Position numbers and translations under genes: made by a program. Of a stretch of DNA of 64,000 bases, positions 54,533 through 63,265 are shown one piece after another. The notes under the pieces were generated by a model. It ran no database searches. It was not told the DNA's origin and was given only the letters and a program-made list of their open reading frames with translations. The DNA is taken from positions 1 to 64,000 of the forward strand of contig NZ_JACVPB010000007.1 of NCBI RefSeq assembly GCF_018882085.1, in the 5' to 3' direction. The stretch comes from Polynucleobacter sp. AP-Reno-20A-A9. GTDB taxonomy: Bacteria > Pseudomonadota > Gammaproteobacteria > Burkholderiales > Burkholderiaceae. How positions within the stretch are numbered: position 1 is the first letter of the stretch; every line of letters starts with the position of its first letter.

Positions 54533-56611
54533 TTAATTAAATTGATAGCTCATGCCAGCTTGGAAATTGAGGGGTGCCCCTGCAAAGATGCCATCTGGAC
54601 TCCGACTGGATATATATCGCCTATCAAATATATTATTAATCACTCCGAATACTTTCCAATCTTTGTTGATAGCATAGTTTGCACTCCAATTCACTGTTGT
54701 AAAGGCGGGGACCTCGCCTAAAGTTCCAATGGCATTTTGCGCAACTGTATTTGCTGAATCCGCATATTGAGTAGAAACATAATTTAGACTGACCAAAGTG
54801 TTGAACCTATTCTTTTCATAACTAACACCGAGATTGGAAGTTAATTTAGGCGTGTACGGAATGCGATTACCATCCCGCCCCAGAGAACTAGTACCAACAA
54901 ACTTGGCTACCGGGATGTAAGTAGCATTGCCATTAATACCCCACCCTCTTCCTAGCGCATAACCCAGGGACATCTCAGCACCTTGATGCAAACTTTTACC
55001 GCCATTGGCTTTAGAAATTCCGGCAGCCAAACTTTGGTTCACAATTTGATTGCTGAAGTTCATGCTAAAAATTGCCGAATCATAGGAGAAGGCACCTGAT
55101 CGTCCACGCAGACCGAGCTCCGTATTGGTTGAGCGCTCTGGCGCCAACTGTTGATCAACTCCTTTGTCATCAATTGCGGTGGTTAATTGCGCTGGTGCAA
55201 AGCCTTTATAAACACTACCGTATGCTTGGGCTTGAGGAATAAGCTGCCAGGTAGCACCAATTTGCGGAATAGTTTCTACATTCTTAGCGCTTCCCGCTTT
55301 ACCAGTAGTCGCATTTGAACGAGTCTGGTTATAACTTTCCACTCTCACCCCAGGAATGAGAGCAAAGTCTTTACTCAACAAGAAACGGTTTTGCGCATAG
55401 ACGGCCACTGAATTCGCCCTATTATCTTCTTGAGAAGTAAGTCGACCGGAATAGGCTAAAGTTTTAGAGCTCACCAATTGATTAATCTGAGATTCGGTAT
55501 GCATGCGCACGCCAAACTCTGCTTCATTTGAAATCCCCAAAGCCTTATAGGCATGACTTACGCGAGAATCGATGCCCAACATTTGAAACTCTCGATTCCG
55601 CCCAATCAGACAATCAGCGCCTACATTGCAGGCCCTAAAGACCGTCGAATCCTGTGTACGCTTAACAATACTTTGCCGCCAATAATCTCTAGATAACCTA
55701 CTCCAATACATCAAGGTGTTGATTTTGGTGTCTGGGCTAATTTCGATAGCATGATTGAGATCTACAGCATTTCTTTGGGTAATGAAGCGATCGTTGGGCG
55801 CTGGATTATCTTTTGAGCGAGTACTGTACTGAGTTGGGCGCAGACCCACATATGAGGTATTGATATTGTTATCGTAATGGGTGTATTTCAGACTTAACCA
55901 CTGATTCTGCGCAATCTCCATTCCACCCTTCACCAAGATGTCATACATCTTAAATCCGTTACCTTGGTATCCATTGGACTCAGATTGAATCAAGTTAATT
56001 CCTCCGATAGCACCATTCGATGAAGATTTGCCTCCCGCCTCAAGCTCTGCCAACCGATATCCGTAGTTACCCACTTTGCCGGTTAACTTAAATCCGGGGG
56101 AAGGTGTTTTGCTAAGGTAATTCACTACGCCACCAATATTGGATGGGCCGTATTTCAGGCCCGATGCGCCCTTTAAAACTTCAATTCCTCCAATGCGCTC
56201 AACAGGTGGGCTGTAATAGGAAGCATTGGAAATAAAGAGGCTTGGTTGAATTGGGGCGCCATCCTCCAGAAGGAGGACCTTGGAGCTACGACTTGGATTT
56301 AATCCACGAATGCCAATATTTGGAATAGACCCTAGGCCACCCTCATCTCCACGGACATTGACGCCAGGAACCGTCTTTAATACATCTTGTAGCGACTGCG
56401 GTTGTAGCTCTTCCATCTTCTGCTGATTAATGACATCAACAGTACCGGGAATTTTATACAGGGCATTTTCCTCGCGGCCAACAATATCAATCCTAGGCAA
56501 CTCAATATCTTGAGTATTAGCCCAAACTGAAAAAGACCCTCCATATAACAATGCAAATGATGAAAACCAGGCCAATCGATTTCGAGGGCGAAAAAATTCT
56601 TGATGCTTCAT
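54533..56611 (-). CDS. TonB-dependent outer-membrane receptor (FecA-like)
   Basis: 692 residues. A signal peptide (WFSSFALLYGGSFSVWA) is followed by a TonB-box-like LPRIDIVG, the plug domain (GTVDVINQQKMEELQPQSLQ, VPGVNVRGDEGGLGSIPNIG, LLLEDGAPIQPS) and the barrel. The segment VYKGFAPAQL and QLAPERSTNTELG is the FecA/YncD style; the heme-receptor FRAP/NPNL box is absent. No N-terminal signalling domain is present. The last residues SYQFN end in Asn rather than Phe. The gene follows tonB-like and hemP genes, so it is iron-uptake related; the ligand is not known. Confidence 0.9.
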   Translation of the reverse strand: MKHQEFFRPRNRLAWFSSFALLYGGSFSVWANTQDIELPRIDIVGREENALYKIPGTVDVINQQKMEELQPQSLQDVLKTVPGVNVRGDEGGLGSIPNIGIRGLNPSRSSKVLLLEDGAPIQPSLFISNASYYSPPVERIGGIEVLKGASGLKYGPSNIGGVVNYLSKTPSPGFKLTGKVGNYGYRLAELEAGGKSSSNGAIGGINLIQSESNGYQGNGFKMYDILVKGGMEIAQNQWLSLKYTHYDNNINTSYVGLRPTQYSTRSKDNPAPNDRFITQRNAVDLNHAIEISPDTKINTLMYWSRLSRDYWRQSIVKRTQDSTVFRACNVGADCLIGRNREFQMLGIDSRVSHAYKALGISNEAEFGVRMHTESQINQLVSSKTLAYSGRLTSQEDNRANSVAVYAQNRFLLSKDFALIPGVRVESYNQTRSNATTGKAGSAKNVETIPQIGATWQLIPQAQAYGSVYKGFAPAQLTTAIDDKGVDQQLAPERSTNTELGLRGRSGAFSYDSAIFSMNFSNQIVNQSLAAGISKANGGKSLHQGAEMSLGYALGRGWGINGNATYIPVAKFVGTSSLGRDGNRIPYTPKLTSNLGVSYEKNRFNTLVSLNYVSTQYADSANTVAQNAIGTLGEVPAFTTVNWSANYAINKDWKVFGVINNIFDRRYISSRSPDGIFAGAPLNFQAGMSYQFN

Positions 56612-56679
56612 ATACCATCTCCAGTGATAACAACAAAAAATCGCTGGCTATATGCATATGAAAATGCTCTTGCTGGCTA

Positions 56680-56688
56680 GTAAGTTAA
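56680..56688 (+). repeat. GTAAGTTAA copy between hemP and the receptor gene
   Basis: GTAAGTTAA in the context TAGTAAGTTAA, identical over 11 bases to the copy at 57503-57513. It lies in the 84-bp gap upstream of the receptor start. See the inverted pair at 57482-57513. Confidence 0.5.
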
Positions 56689-56695
56689 TTCATAT

Positions 56696-56875
56696 TTACT
56701 TTGTCAAAATGAGCTTCCCTAATTTAGTGATACGCAATTGATATGAATGACCATCATGCAAAATGAAAATCTGCTTTGCATGGCCCAATAAAGCCTCGCT
56801 TGGAATGCATTTAGGCAAAAGCTGGGTTGGTTGAATGCAGCTTGAATCAAAATCTAAGATATTTTTCTCGCTCAA
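56696..56875 (-). CDS. hemP: Hemin uptake protein HemP
   Basis: 59 residues. The C-terminal half IPSEALLGHAKQIFILHDGH followed by SYQLRITKLGKLILTK is the HemP pattern. The start is TTG at 56875: an in-frame TAG lies immediately upstream (56881-56879, the tonB stop) and GGAAGG is seven bases before the TTG. The gene directly follows the tonB-like gene and precedes the receptor. In Burkholderia HemP is needed for hemin uptake, and in Bradyrhizobium HmuP co-activates the heme receptor. It was found by translating the gap. Confidence 0.85.
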   Translation of the reverse strand: MSEKNILDFDSSCIQPTQLLPKCIPSEALLGHAKQIFILHDGHSYQLRITKLGKLILTK

Positions 56876-56878
56876 GCA

Positions 56879-57445
56879 CTAACCTTCCAAGGTAAATTGA
56901 ACAGGTGTTTGAAAGCATTGCAAAGACAGGTGGGTGGGACTTATTGCAATGGGAGCAAATTTCCACTGGGCTAAGGTCTTGATGGCCGAGAGATCTAAAG
57001 CTTGAAAGCCTGAGCTCTTGGTGATGCCAACTTCTTGCACAAGGCCTTGATCACTCACACATAGTCTTGCGATGACCAAACCCTGTTCCTTAAGCTGTCT
57101 GCTGGCTAAAGGGTAATGGGGTTTGGGGCTATGTATGGCATGCCTTGCCCTACCTACCTCTAAACGCCCAGCTCCTCCACTATCACTAAATGCATGGGAT
57201 TCATTTACAGGACTGGAGCTATTGGACCCACTACTAGAGGGGGTCGATATTTGGGATGGGGCCAAGGATTTTTTCTGCTGAGATGGTAAGGCACTCTTAC
57301 CCACTAGATTTACCATCAGAGAATTCGGTGCAGATGATTTTTCCCCCGAAAAAGATCCAATGAGAAGCATCAGCAGAGCCAATACATGAGAGATAGTTAC
57401 CGTCGAAATTAGCAATACATTTCTAGACAATGCACCAGAAAACAA
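56879..57445 (-). CDS. TonB-family energy transducer
   Basis: 188 residues from the TTG at 57445, preceded at six bases by AAGGG; no ATG is available in frame. An N-terminal membrane helix (VLLISTVTISHVLALLMLLIG) is followed by a Ser/Pro-rich linker and the TonB C-terminal domain (PKPHYPLASRQLKEQGLVIARLCVSDQGLVQEVGITKSSGFQALDLSAIKTLAQWKFAP). The linker is shorter and less Pro/Lys-rich than in E. coli TonB. No exbB or exbD gene is adjacent, so it must borrow a motor. Its last codons contain the ribosome site of hemP. Confidence 0.85.
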   Translation of the reverse strand: MFSGALSRNVLLISTVTISHVLALLMLLIGSFSGEKSSAPNSLMVNLVGKSALPSQQKKSLAPSQISTPSSSGSNSSSPVNESHAFSDSGGAGRLEVGRARHAIHSPKPHYPLASRQLKEQGLVIARLCVSDQGLVQEVGITKSSGFQALDLSAIKTLAQWKFAPIAISPTHLSLQCFQTPVQFTLEG

Positions 57446-57481
57446 ATGACACCCTTAAAATATAAATGAGAAAAACTATAT

Positions 57482-57513
57482 TTAACTTACCGAAAAAATA
57501 GGTAGTAAGTTAA
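57482..57513. promoter_or_regulatory. Inverted repeat upstream of the iron operon, candidate operator
   Basis: TTAACTTAC (57482-57490) and GTAAGTTAA (57505-57513) form a perfect 9-bp inverted repeat with 14 bases between, 37-68 bases upstream of the tonB-like start. A third copy lies between hemP and the receptor (56680). A poor Fur-like sequence (57465-57483) overlaps it. The regulator is unknown. Confidence 0.45.
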
Positions 57514-57604
57514 CTACTGCTCTCAATGATTTTAAGGATGATGTAGTTGATTAACAACCATGACCCCAATGGGGGTGGGTCTTGTAGGGCTACTTAATGT
57601 GGTA

Positions 57605-58777
57605 CTACTTTTTAGTCAAGCGCCAAAGTGAGGTGACTTCTTTTGATCTCGCTGCATGTAATGCATCGGTTTTATCAAATGCTTTTGGGTGTGTTGGTTT
57701 GGCATCCAAATGCGCAATGACTTGCAGGCCCGCTTGCTCAACCCAATTGAGAAGTTCTTGTCTAGTTCTCAAACCTAAGTGTTCTGCTAAATCAGATAGA
57801 ATGAGCCAACCCTCACCATTGGGTAGCAGATGATCTTTTAACCCGCTCAAGAACCCTTTCAGCATCTGACTCTCAGGGTCATACACCGCATGCTCTAGCA
57901 AGGAGCTTGGTCTTGCTGGTAGCCATGGTGGATTACAAACAATGAGTGCCGCTTTGCCGTCTGGAAAAAGATTGGCCTTCTGAATTTCAATTTGTGAATT
58001 TAAGCCTAAGTGGTCAATATTTTCTTTGGCGCAAACAATCGCTCGATCATTTAGATCGGTCGCAACAATCTTCCGAACATCCCGCAGCGCCAAAACAGCC
58101 GCCAATACACCCGTACCCGCACCAATATCAAAGGCTATAGAACTTTGTTTTATTGCTTCTGGTAACGGGGCTTTTAGCACTAAACCAATATATTCACTGC
58201 GTACTGGAGAGAAAACACCATAGTGCGGATGAATTCGAACCTCTTGATCATCTCTAGTGAGAACTTGAACACCTGTCTTACGCCACTCATGGGCGCTAAT
58301 GACGCCAAGCAACTCACGCAAGGAAATAACATAAGAATTTTCTTGTGTGCCATAAGCCTCAAGGCAGGCCTGAGCAACATCCGGCGCACGCCTTAAAGAG
58401 ATGCCATGGTCGGCGTTAACCTGTATCAAAATCATTCCCAGAATACGTGCGCGTTGAGATTGGGCAAGGCGATGCAGGTTGAATGCATCTAAGGGACTTT
58501 TGGTTTTCTCTTTGGCAACCCTGTCAGCTCTAGTGGATTTCTTGGAGGGTTTGTCTACCCTTCTTACCAAAGCCTGCAAGAGTTGTTTTGCATTCTGAAA
58601 GTCACCTTTGTATAGCATCGCAGTACCTTCACAAGCTAAGCGATAAGCAATATCAGCAGTCAGCGTGTCATCAGCGATCTGAATCTTTTTATGAGGGGCA
58701 ATGCCGTTTTCAGAATGCCATTGAGCACTATGAGCTTGTCCATCGACCTCCCATTGAAGGGTTGTTGATTGAGTCAC
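57605..58777 (-). CDS. Class I SAM-dependent methyltransferase (small-domain type)
   Basis: 390 residues. AFDIGAGTGVLAAVLALRDVRKIVATDLN is the SAM site and ALIVCNPPWLPARPSSL contains NPPW, the catalytic NPPY-type motif of N-methyltransferases that act on glutamine, adenine or guanine amino groups. The N-terminal 180 residues are an own domain with helices, similar to RlmG/PrmC relatives. The target is not clear, but a ribosomal RNA or protein methylation is likely. The stop of this gene's partner (pirin) touches its start at 58778. Confidence 0.8.
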   Translation of the reverse strand: MTQSTTLQWEVDGQAHSAQWHSENGIAPHKKIQIADDTLTADIAYRLACEGTAMLYKGDFQNAKQLLQALVRRVDKPSKKSTRADRVAKEKTKSPLDAFNLHRLAQSQRARILGMILIQVNADHGISLRRAPDVAQACLEAYGTQENSYVISLRELLGVISAHEWRKTGVQVLTRDDQEVRIHPHYGVFSPVRSEYIGLVLKAPLPEAIKQSSIAFDIGAGTGVLAAVLALRDVRKIVATDLNDRAIVCAKENIDHLGLNSQIEIQKANLFPDGKAALIVCNPPWLPARPSSLLEHAVYDPESQMLKGFLSGLKDHLLPNGEGWLILSDLAEHLGLRTRQELLNWVEQAGLQVIAHLDAKPTHPKAFDKTDALHAARSKEVTSLWRLTKK

Positions 58778-59632
58778 CTAGGAAACCACAAACCGATTAT
58801 TTTGATAATCATCGATGGCTTGCTCAATTTCAGCACGAGTATTCATCACAAATGGGCCGTACTGAACGATGGGCTCGTGTAAGGGTAATGCTGCCAGTAC
58901 GATGAACTGCGCACCCAACTCCCCAGACCTCACCTTTAATAGATCGCCGTCCCCAAGAACGATAGCTGCCTGCTTTGGCGCAGCCCTCATGGGGCCACCC
59001 ACCTCCAGATCGCCTTCGTAAACATAGACGAATGCATTCAGCTCTTTTGAAATACGGTGCTCGAACTCACCATTAGGCGGTAAGTGCACATCTAAAAATA
59101 GAGGCGCAGTGGTAATTCCCTGAATTGGACCTTGAACTGCTTTGCCCTCATCATCGTATGCGCCTGCAATCACCTTCACCGAGCCGCCGTTTGCCAAAGC
59201 AGTCTTCGGAATATCTTCAACTTGGATATCTTTATAACCAGCCGGCTTCATCTTTTCTTTAGCGGGTAAGTTGATCCACAACTGAAAGCCACGCATGGCA
59301 CCACTCACTTGCTGCGGCATCTCAGAATGAATAATGCCGCGCCCTGCTGTCATCCATTGCACACCACCGGTCTTGAGGTGACCTTGGTTACCTAAGTGAT
59401 CCTCATGCAGCATATGACCTTCCAGCATGTAGGTCACCGTCTCAAAACCGCGATGGGGGTGGGCCGGAAAGCCTGCTACATAATCATTAGGATCGTTGGA
59501 GGAAAACTCATCGAGCATCAAGAAAGGATCCAACCTGACTTGATTTTGACCACCAAGACTACGGCGCAATTTCACACCCGCACCATCAGAGGTGGCAATA
59601 CCAGGAATGATGGTTTGGATGTTGCGGATCAT
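58778..59632 (-). CDS. Pirin-family protein
   Basis: 284 residues with two cupin barrels. The metal site is seen in FPAHPHRGFETVTYMLEG and HEDHLGNQG, and VQWMTAGRGIIHSEMP follows. Bacterial pirins act as quercetin dioxygenases or as regulators of pyruvate dehydrogenase; which applies here is unknown. The stop directly abuts the methyltransferase start, so they are one operon. Confidence 0.9.
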   Translation of the reverse strand: MIRNIQTIIPGIATSDGAGVKLRRSLGGQNQVRLDPFLMLDEFSSNDPNDYVAGFPAHPHRGFETVTYMLEGHMLHEDHLGNQGHLKTGGVQWMTAGRGIIHSEMPQQVSGAMRGFQLWINLPAKEKMKPAGYKDIQVEDIPKTALANGGSVKVIAGAYDDEGKAVQGPIQGITTAPLFLDVHLPPNGEFEHRISKELNAFVYVYEGDLEVGGPMRAAPKQAAIVLGDGDLLKVRSGELGAQFIVLAALPLHEPIVQYGPFVMNTRAEIEQAIDDYQNNRFVVS

Positions 59633-59662
59633 ATTGATAAATGGCTTGGCTTAGTTTTGACT

Positions 59663-60214
59663 TTAAGCCGGAGGATGATCTTCAGGATTAACGTCAAGCG
59701 CTATCAAGAATCGAGACACCATGTTGTAAGCGGCGATTACCGTTACCAATTCCACAGTATCCGTACTTCCCAAAGCCTTTTGCAAGCGCTTCATTAATTC
59801 AGGATCCACCTTGATATTGCGCGTCATCTGAAAAGTGAGCTCAGCAGCGTCGTTTTCCACCGGCGAGTACAAATCTTTTGGGAAATTCGGTTGTCCAATG
59901 AGTCGCAAGCCTTGAACCTGCTCCTCTGTGCCACCCGCCTTCTTAAAAGGCGGCGCATGGTGAAAGAACTCATACTCGGCGCCATTCAACACAGCGACGC
60001 CACACATGGCCAACTCACGCAACTTCGGATCCAAAGAGAGGTTATTGCGAATCTCTCCAATGAAATGATTCCAGCCCTCTGCAATAGGAACGCTATGCAA
60101 GAGCATGCGGTCTAAATTAATAAACTGACCACCACGTCTTTTGCGAATAGCAGCAACCAACTCTGCTGGCTCTGCTAAATCCATTGGCTGATACGGAATT
60201 AAACGTTCTGACAT
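59663..60214 (-). CDS. Carboxymuconolactone decarboxylase-family (AhpD-like) protein
   Basis: 183 residues. NLSLDPKLRELAMCGVAVLNGAEYEFFHHAPPFKKAGGTEEQVQGL is the family core. In AhpD the pair CxxC gives peroxidase activity; here only one Cys is in this region (AMCGV), so peroxidase action is unlikely. The usual role is either decarboxylation or an unknown hydrolase-like reaction. It lies 30 bp upstream of the pirin gene. Confidence 0.85.
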   Translation of the reverse strand: MSERLIPYQPMDLAEPAELVAAIRKRRGGQFINLDRMLLHSVPIAEGWNHFIGEIRNNLSLDPKLRELAMCGVAVLNGAEYEFFHHAPPFKKAGGTEEQVQGLRLIGQPNFPKDLYSPVENDAAELTFQMTRNIKVDPELMKRLQKALGSTDTVELVTVIAAYNMVSRFLIALDVNPEDHPPA

Positions 60215-60249
60215 AAATACCTTTTATTAATACTGCTTATCAAAAACTC

Positions 60250-61263
60250 TTACTGAGCAGTTTCTTTAATATTGTTTTCAATTACGAACTTGCCCCAGAT
60301 ACCAATTTGCTTGCCGATAAACTCTTGTGCAGCTACAGGGGTACCGCCAACAATTTGAATGCCTTGCATTTTGAACTTCTCAGCAACAGCAGGCGTCTTC
60401 AAGGCTTTATTCAAGGCCTTGTTCATTGCATCAATCACTGCCGGTGATGTCTTACCAGGGGCCAATACTGCCCACCAAGCTGGTGCGCTAAAGCCTGGGA
60501 AGCCACTCTCAGAAATCGTCGGTACATTAGGCAAGGATGGTGAACGCTTAGCAGTAGTAATGACCAATGGAATGACCCCGCCGCTATCAATATGTGGCTT
60601 GACCAAAAATTCTGAGCCAACCGCCAACTCCACTTGACCACCCAAAGCATCTTGCATCAAAGGGCCGCCGCCACGATATGGAATATGGTTCCAATCAAAG
60701 CCCGCTTGTTTTGCAAGACGTGCCATTGCTAAGTGACCTAAGCTACCAATTCCAATGGAGCCGTAACTGAATTGCTTGCCGGTCTTAGAAAGATCAACCA
60801 ATTGCTTAAAGCTGGTGATGCCAGATTTTTTACTAGCAACCAACACCATCGGTGATGTACCAACCAAAATCACAGGAGCAATATCTTTAATCGTGTCATA
60901 GGGAAGTTTTTCTTTAAGGCTAGGATTCACGCCATGAGTATCAAATACCACCGCAAAGGTGTAACCATCTGGATCCGACCGAGTCATTGCAGAAGTACCG
61001 ATCACACCTGAAGCTCCGCCAACGTTCTCAACAATTACGTTCTGCTTGAGTTCTGCTTGCAAGGCAGGTGCCAATACACGAGCAACCTGGTCAACGGAGC
61101 CGCCCGGCGGAAAGACCGCAATTAAACGAATAGGCTTTTGAGTGGGCCAGGTGCCAACACCCGCATTTTGGGCCAAAGCAAAACCGCTTATTCCCAAGGC
61201 CATCAATGTAGCTAATATACTGTTTTTAAAGGCTATTTTAGCGATTTTTGCTAATTCCAGCAT
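60250..61263 (-). CDS. Tripartite tricarboxylate transporter binding protein (Bug family)
   Basis: 337 residues from MLELAKIAKIAF, nine bases after AAGGGAG; an earlier frame start has no ribosome site. The signal peptide (SILATLMALGISGFALA) is followed by WPTQKPIRLIAVFPPGGSVDQVARVLAPALQ, VVENVGGASGVIGTSAM and HIPYRGGGPLMQDALGGQVEL, all Bug/TctC hallmarks. It captures an organic anion in the periplasm. No TctA or TctB gene is adjacent. Confidence 0.92.
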   Translation of the reverse strand: MLELAKIAKIAFKNSILATLMALGISGFALAQNAGVGTWPTQKPIRLIAVFPPGGSVDQVARVLAPALQAELKQNVIVENVGGASGVIGTSAMTRSDPDGYTFAVVFDTHGVNPSLKEKLPYDTIKDIAPVILVGTSPMVLVASKKSGITSFKQLVDLSKTGKQFSYGSIGIGSLGHLAMARLAKQAGFDWNHIPYRGGGPLMQDALGGQVELAVGSEFLVKPHIDSGGVIPLVITTAKRSPSLPNVPTISESGFPGFSAPAWWAVLAPGKTSPAVIDAMNKALNKALKTPAVAEKFKMQGIQIVGGTPVAAQEFIGKQIGIWGKFVIENNIKETAQ

Positions 61264-61352
61264 GGATTTTGTCTCCCTTGAATAAGACCTCAAGATTAAC
61301 ACCCCCTCAGCCTATTTGCTCGATAATGCTGCTGTAGCCCAGTGAGAGAAAA

Positions 61353-62129
61353 ATGAAGTCGATTCTAAATATTGCCGCCTATTTATTTGTCAGCCTAGAT
61401 GGCTTGCCAGACCTGCGCGCCAAAATGCTGGACGAATGCAATGCCCGCCAGCTGAAGGGCACCATCCTATTGACTGGTGAAGGCATCAACATGTTCCTTG
61501 CCGGCAAAACAGATGAGCTACGTGGATTTCTGGATTGGCTCCGCACCGACCCCCGCTTTACCCCGCTTCAAGCAAAAGAAAGTTGGTCTGAGGATCAGCC
61601 CTTTAAGAAGATGTTGATCAAACTCAAAAATGAAATTATCCGCATGAATCACCCGGCGATTCGTCCCGAGGAAGGTCGCGCCAATTTCATTAACCCCAAA
61701 AAACTGCAAGAGTGGTTAGATCGCGGCACCGACGATCTAGGTCGCCCTGTTGTCATGGTTGATACGCGCAATGCCTTTGAAGTCGACTACGGCACTTTTG
61801 AGAATGCATTGCATTTCAATATAGAAAAGTTTACTGAGTTTCCAGCGGCAATTTCTGCACATAAAGATGAGTTGGCCGATAAAACACTGGTTAGCTTTTG
61901 TACAGGCGGCATTCGCTGTGAAAAATCTGGCCTGTATATGCGGGAGATTGGCATGCAGCACAGCTACCAATTAGAAGGGGGTATTTTGAAATATTTTGAA
62001 GAGGTAGGTTCTGCGCATTACCAAGGCAGCTGCTTTGTCTTTGATGAACGTGAAGCGCTGGAGCCAAACCTTGATTCCATCGCCGTAGAGCATTCTATTC
62101 GCAAGAAACTTAAAGCCAGCCAAGCCTGA
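61353..62129 (+). CDS. trhO: tRNA uridine(34) hydroxylase (rhodanese-type)
   Basis: 258 residues. The N-terminal acylphosphatase-like half (NIAAYLFVSLDGLPDLRAKM, GTILLTGEGINMFLAG) and the rhodanese half (VVMVDTRNAFEVDYGTFENA, SFCTGGIRCEKSGLYM) match TrhO (YceA). The catalytic Cys is C183 with C189 nearby. It hydroxylates U34 in some tRNAs with oxygen. The protein is shorter than E. coli YceA, lacking the C-terminal extension, as is usual in this group. Confidence 0.9.
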   Translation: MKSILNIAAYLFVSLDGLPDLRAKMLDECNARQLKGTILLTGEGINMFLAGKTDELRGFLDWLRTDPRFTPLQAKESWSEDQPFKKMLIKLKNEIIRMNHPAIRPEEGRANFINPKKLQEWLDRGTDDLGRPVVMVDTRNAFEVDYGTFENALHFNIEKFTEFPAAISAHKDELADKTLVSFCTGGIRCEKSGLYMREIGMQHSYQLEGGILKYFEEVGSAHYQGSCFVFDEREALEPNLDSIAVEHSIRKKLKASQA

Positions 62130-62205
62130 GCAGTATTAGAACGATAAATAGTAAAATTATCTTGCTGTACAAAATTAACATATAACAATAATTCGGACTC
62201 GAGAC

Positions 62206-63210
62206 ATGTCTAATAAGATCAATCGGCAAAAGCCGATTTTTTTGTCATCCCTCCTCCTTGCATTTCTGGGATTGGCTTTTCACTTCAACGCACAGGCGCA
62301 AAGCGCTGCAACGGCCTATCCAACCAAACCTATCAAGCTGATTGCTCCAGTGGCTGCTGGTGGTGGACTCGATAATATTGCGCGCGCTGTTGCGGAAAAA
62401 CTCTCTCGATCCATTGGTCAAACGGTGGTTGTAGAAAACATGGGTGGTGGCGGCGGATCAATTGCCTCACAAGCAACCGCTAAAGCGCAAGCTGATGGCT
62501 ACACACTCATGATTGCTTATGTAGGAACCCATGGCACCAACCCTGCCGTCCGCAAATTGCCTTACGACGCCATTAAAGATTTCACACCGATTGGCATGAT
62601 TGGTGCAACACCGAATGTACTCATCATTAATCCCGATCTACCGATCAAGAGCTTCAAAGAGTTTGTGGATTACGCCAAAAAGAATCCCGCTAAGTTAAGT
62701 TATGGATCTGCTGGACCCGGTACCTTGACCCATCTCGGCATGGAGCAACTGAAGCTAGCTGCTGGAATATTTATGGTGCATGTACCTTATCGTGGCGTAG
62801 GTCCTGCTTATACGGATTTACTCGCTGGACAGACTCAGGCCATGTTCCCCACGCTATTTGCAGCGCTCCCTTATATCAATACCAATAGAGTTCGCGGGCT
62901 TGCCGTTACTGGCGCCAAACGAAGCTCAGTAGCACCCAATATCCCCACTTTCAAAGAACTTGGCTACAACGGTTTTGATGGACAGCAGTGGTATGGCTTA
63001 GTGGGCCCTGCAAATTTACCGCCCGCTATTGTTGCAAAACTGAATGCTGAATTAAACAAAGTTCTCGCATTGCCAGACTTTTCAGAAAAAATGACCAGCG
63101 AGGCTTTGACATTGATGCCGATGACGCCCCAACAATTTACCAATTACATCAAAGAAGATATTGCACGCTGGGCGAAGGTTGCCAAAGACCGCCATATTGA
63201 AATCGATTAA
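62206..63210 (+). CDS. Tripartite tricarboxylate transporter binding protein (Bug family)
   Basis: 334 residues. A signal peptide (FLSSLLLAFLGLAFHFNAQA) is followed by YPTKPIKLIAPVAAGGGLDNIARAVAEKL, VENMGGGGGSIASQATAKAQAD and VPYRGVGPAYTDLLAGQTQAM. It is upstream of and probably co-transcribed with the MmgE/PrpD gene, which suggests that the substrate may feed an oxo- or tricarboxylic-acid dehydratase pathway. No membrane subunits are adjacent. Confidence 0.92.
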   Translation: MSNKINRQKPIFLSSLLLAFLGLAFHFNAQAQSAATAYPTKPIKLIAPVAAGGGLDNIARAVAEKLSRSIGQTVVVENMGGGGGSIASQATAKAQADGYTLMIAYVGTHGTNPAVRKLPYDAIKDFTPIGMIGATPNVLIINPDLPIKSFKEFVDYAKKNPAKLSYGSAGPGTLTHLGMEQLKLAAGIFMVHVPYRGVGPAYTDLLAGQTQAMFPTLFAALPYINTNRVRGLAVTGAKRSSVAPNIPTFKELGYNGFDGQQWYGLVGPANLPPAIVAKLNAELNKVLALPDFSEKMTSEALTLMPMTPQQFTNYIKEDIARWAKVAKDRHIEID

Positions 63211-63265
63211 TTTTTTAACCTTCGCTTATTTAAAAAATATTCACACTTATTCATAGGAAATTTAT

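Noticed and set aside
57465..57483. Possible Fur box before the tonB-like gene
   Set aside because: Only about 11 of 19 positions fit the consensus in an AT-rich stretch. It is mentioned only as context for the GTAAGTTAA repeats.
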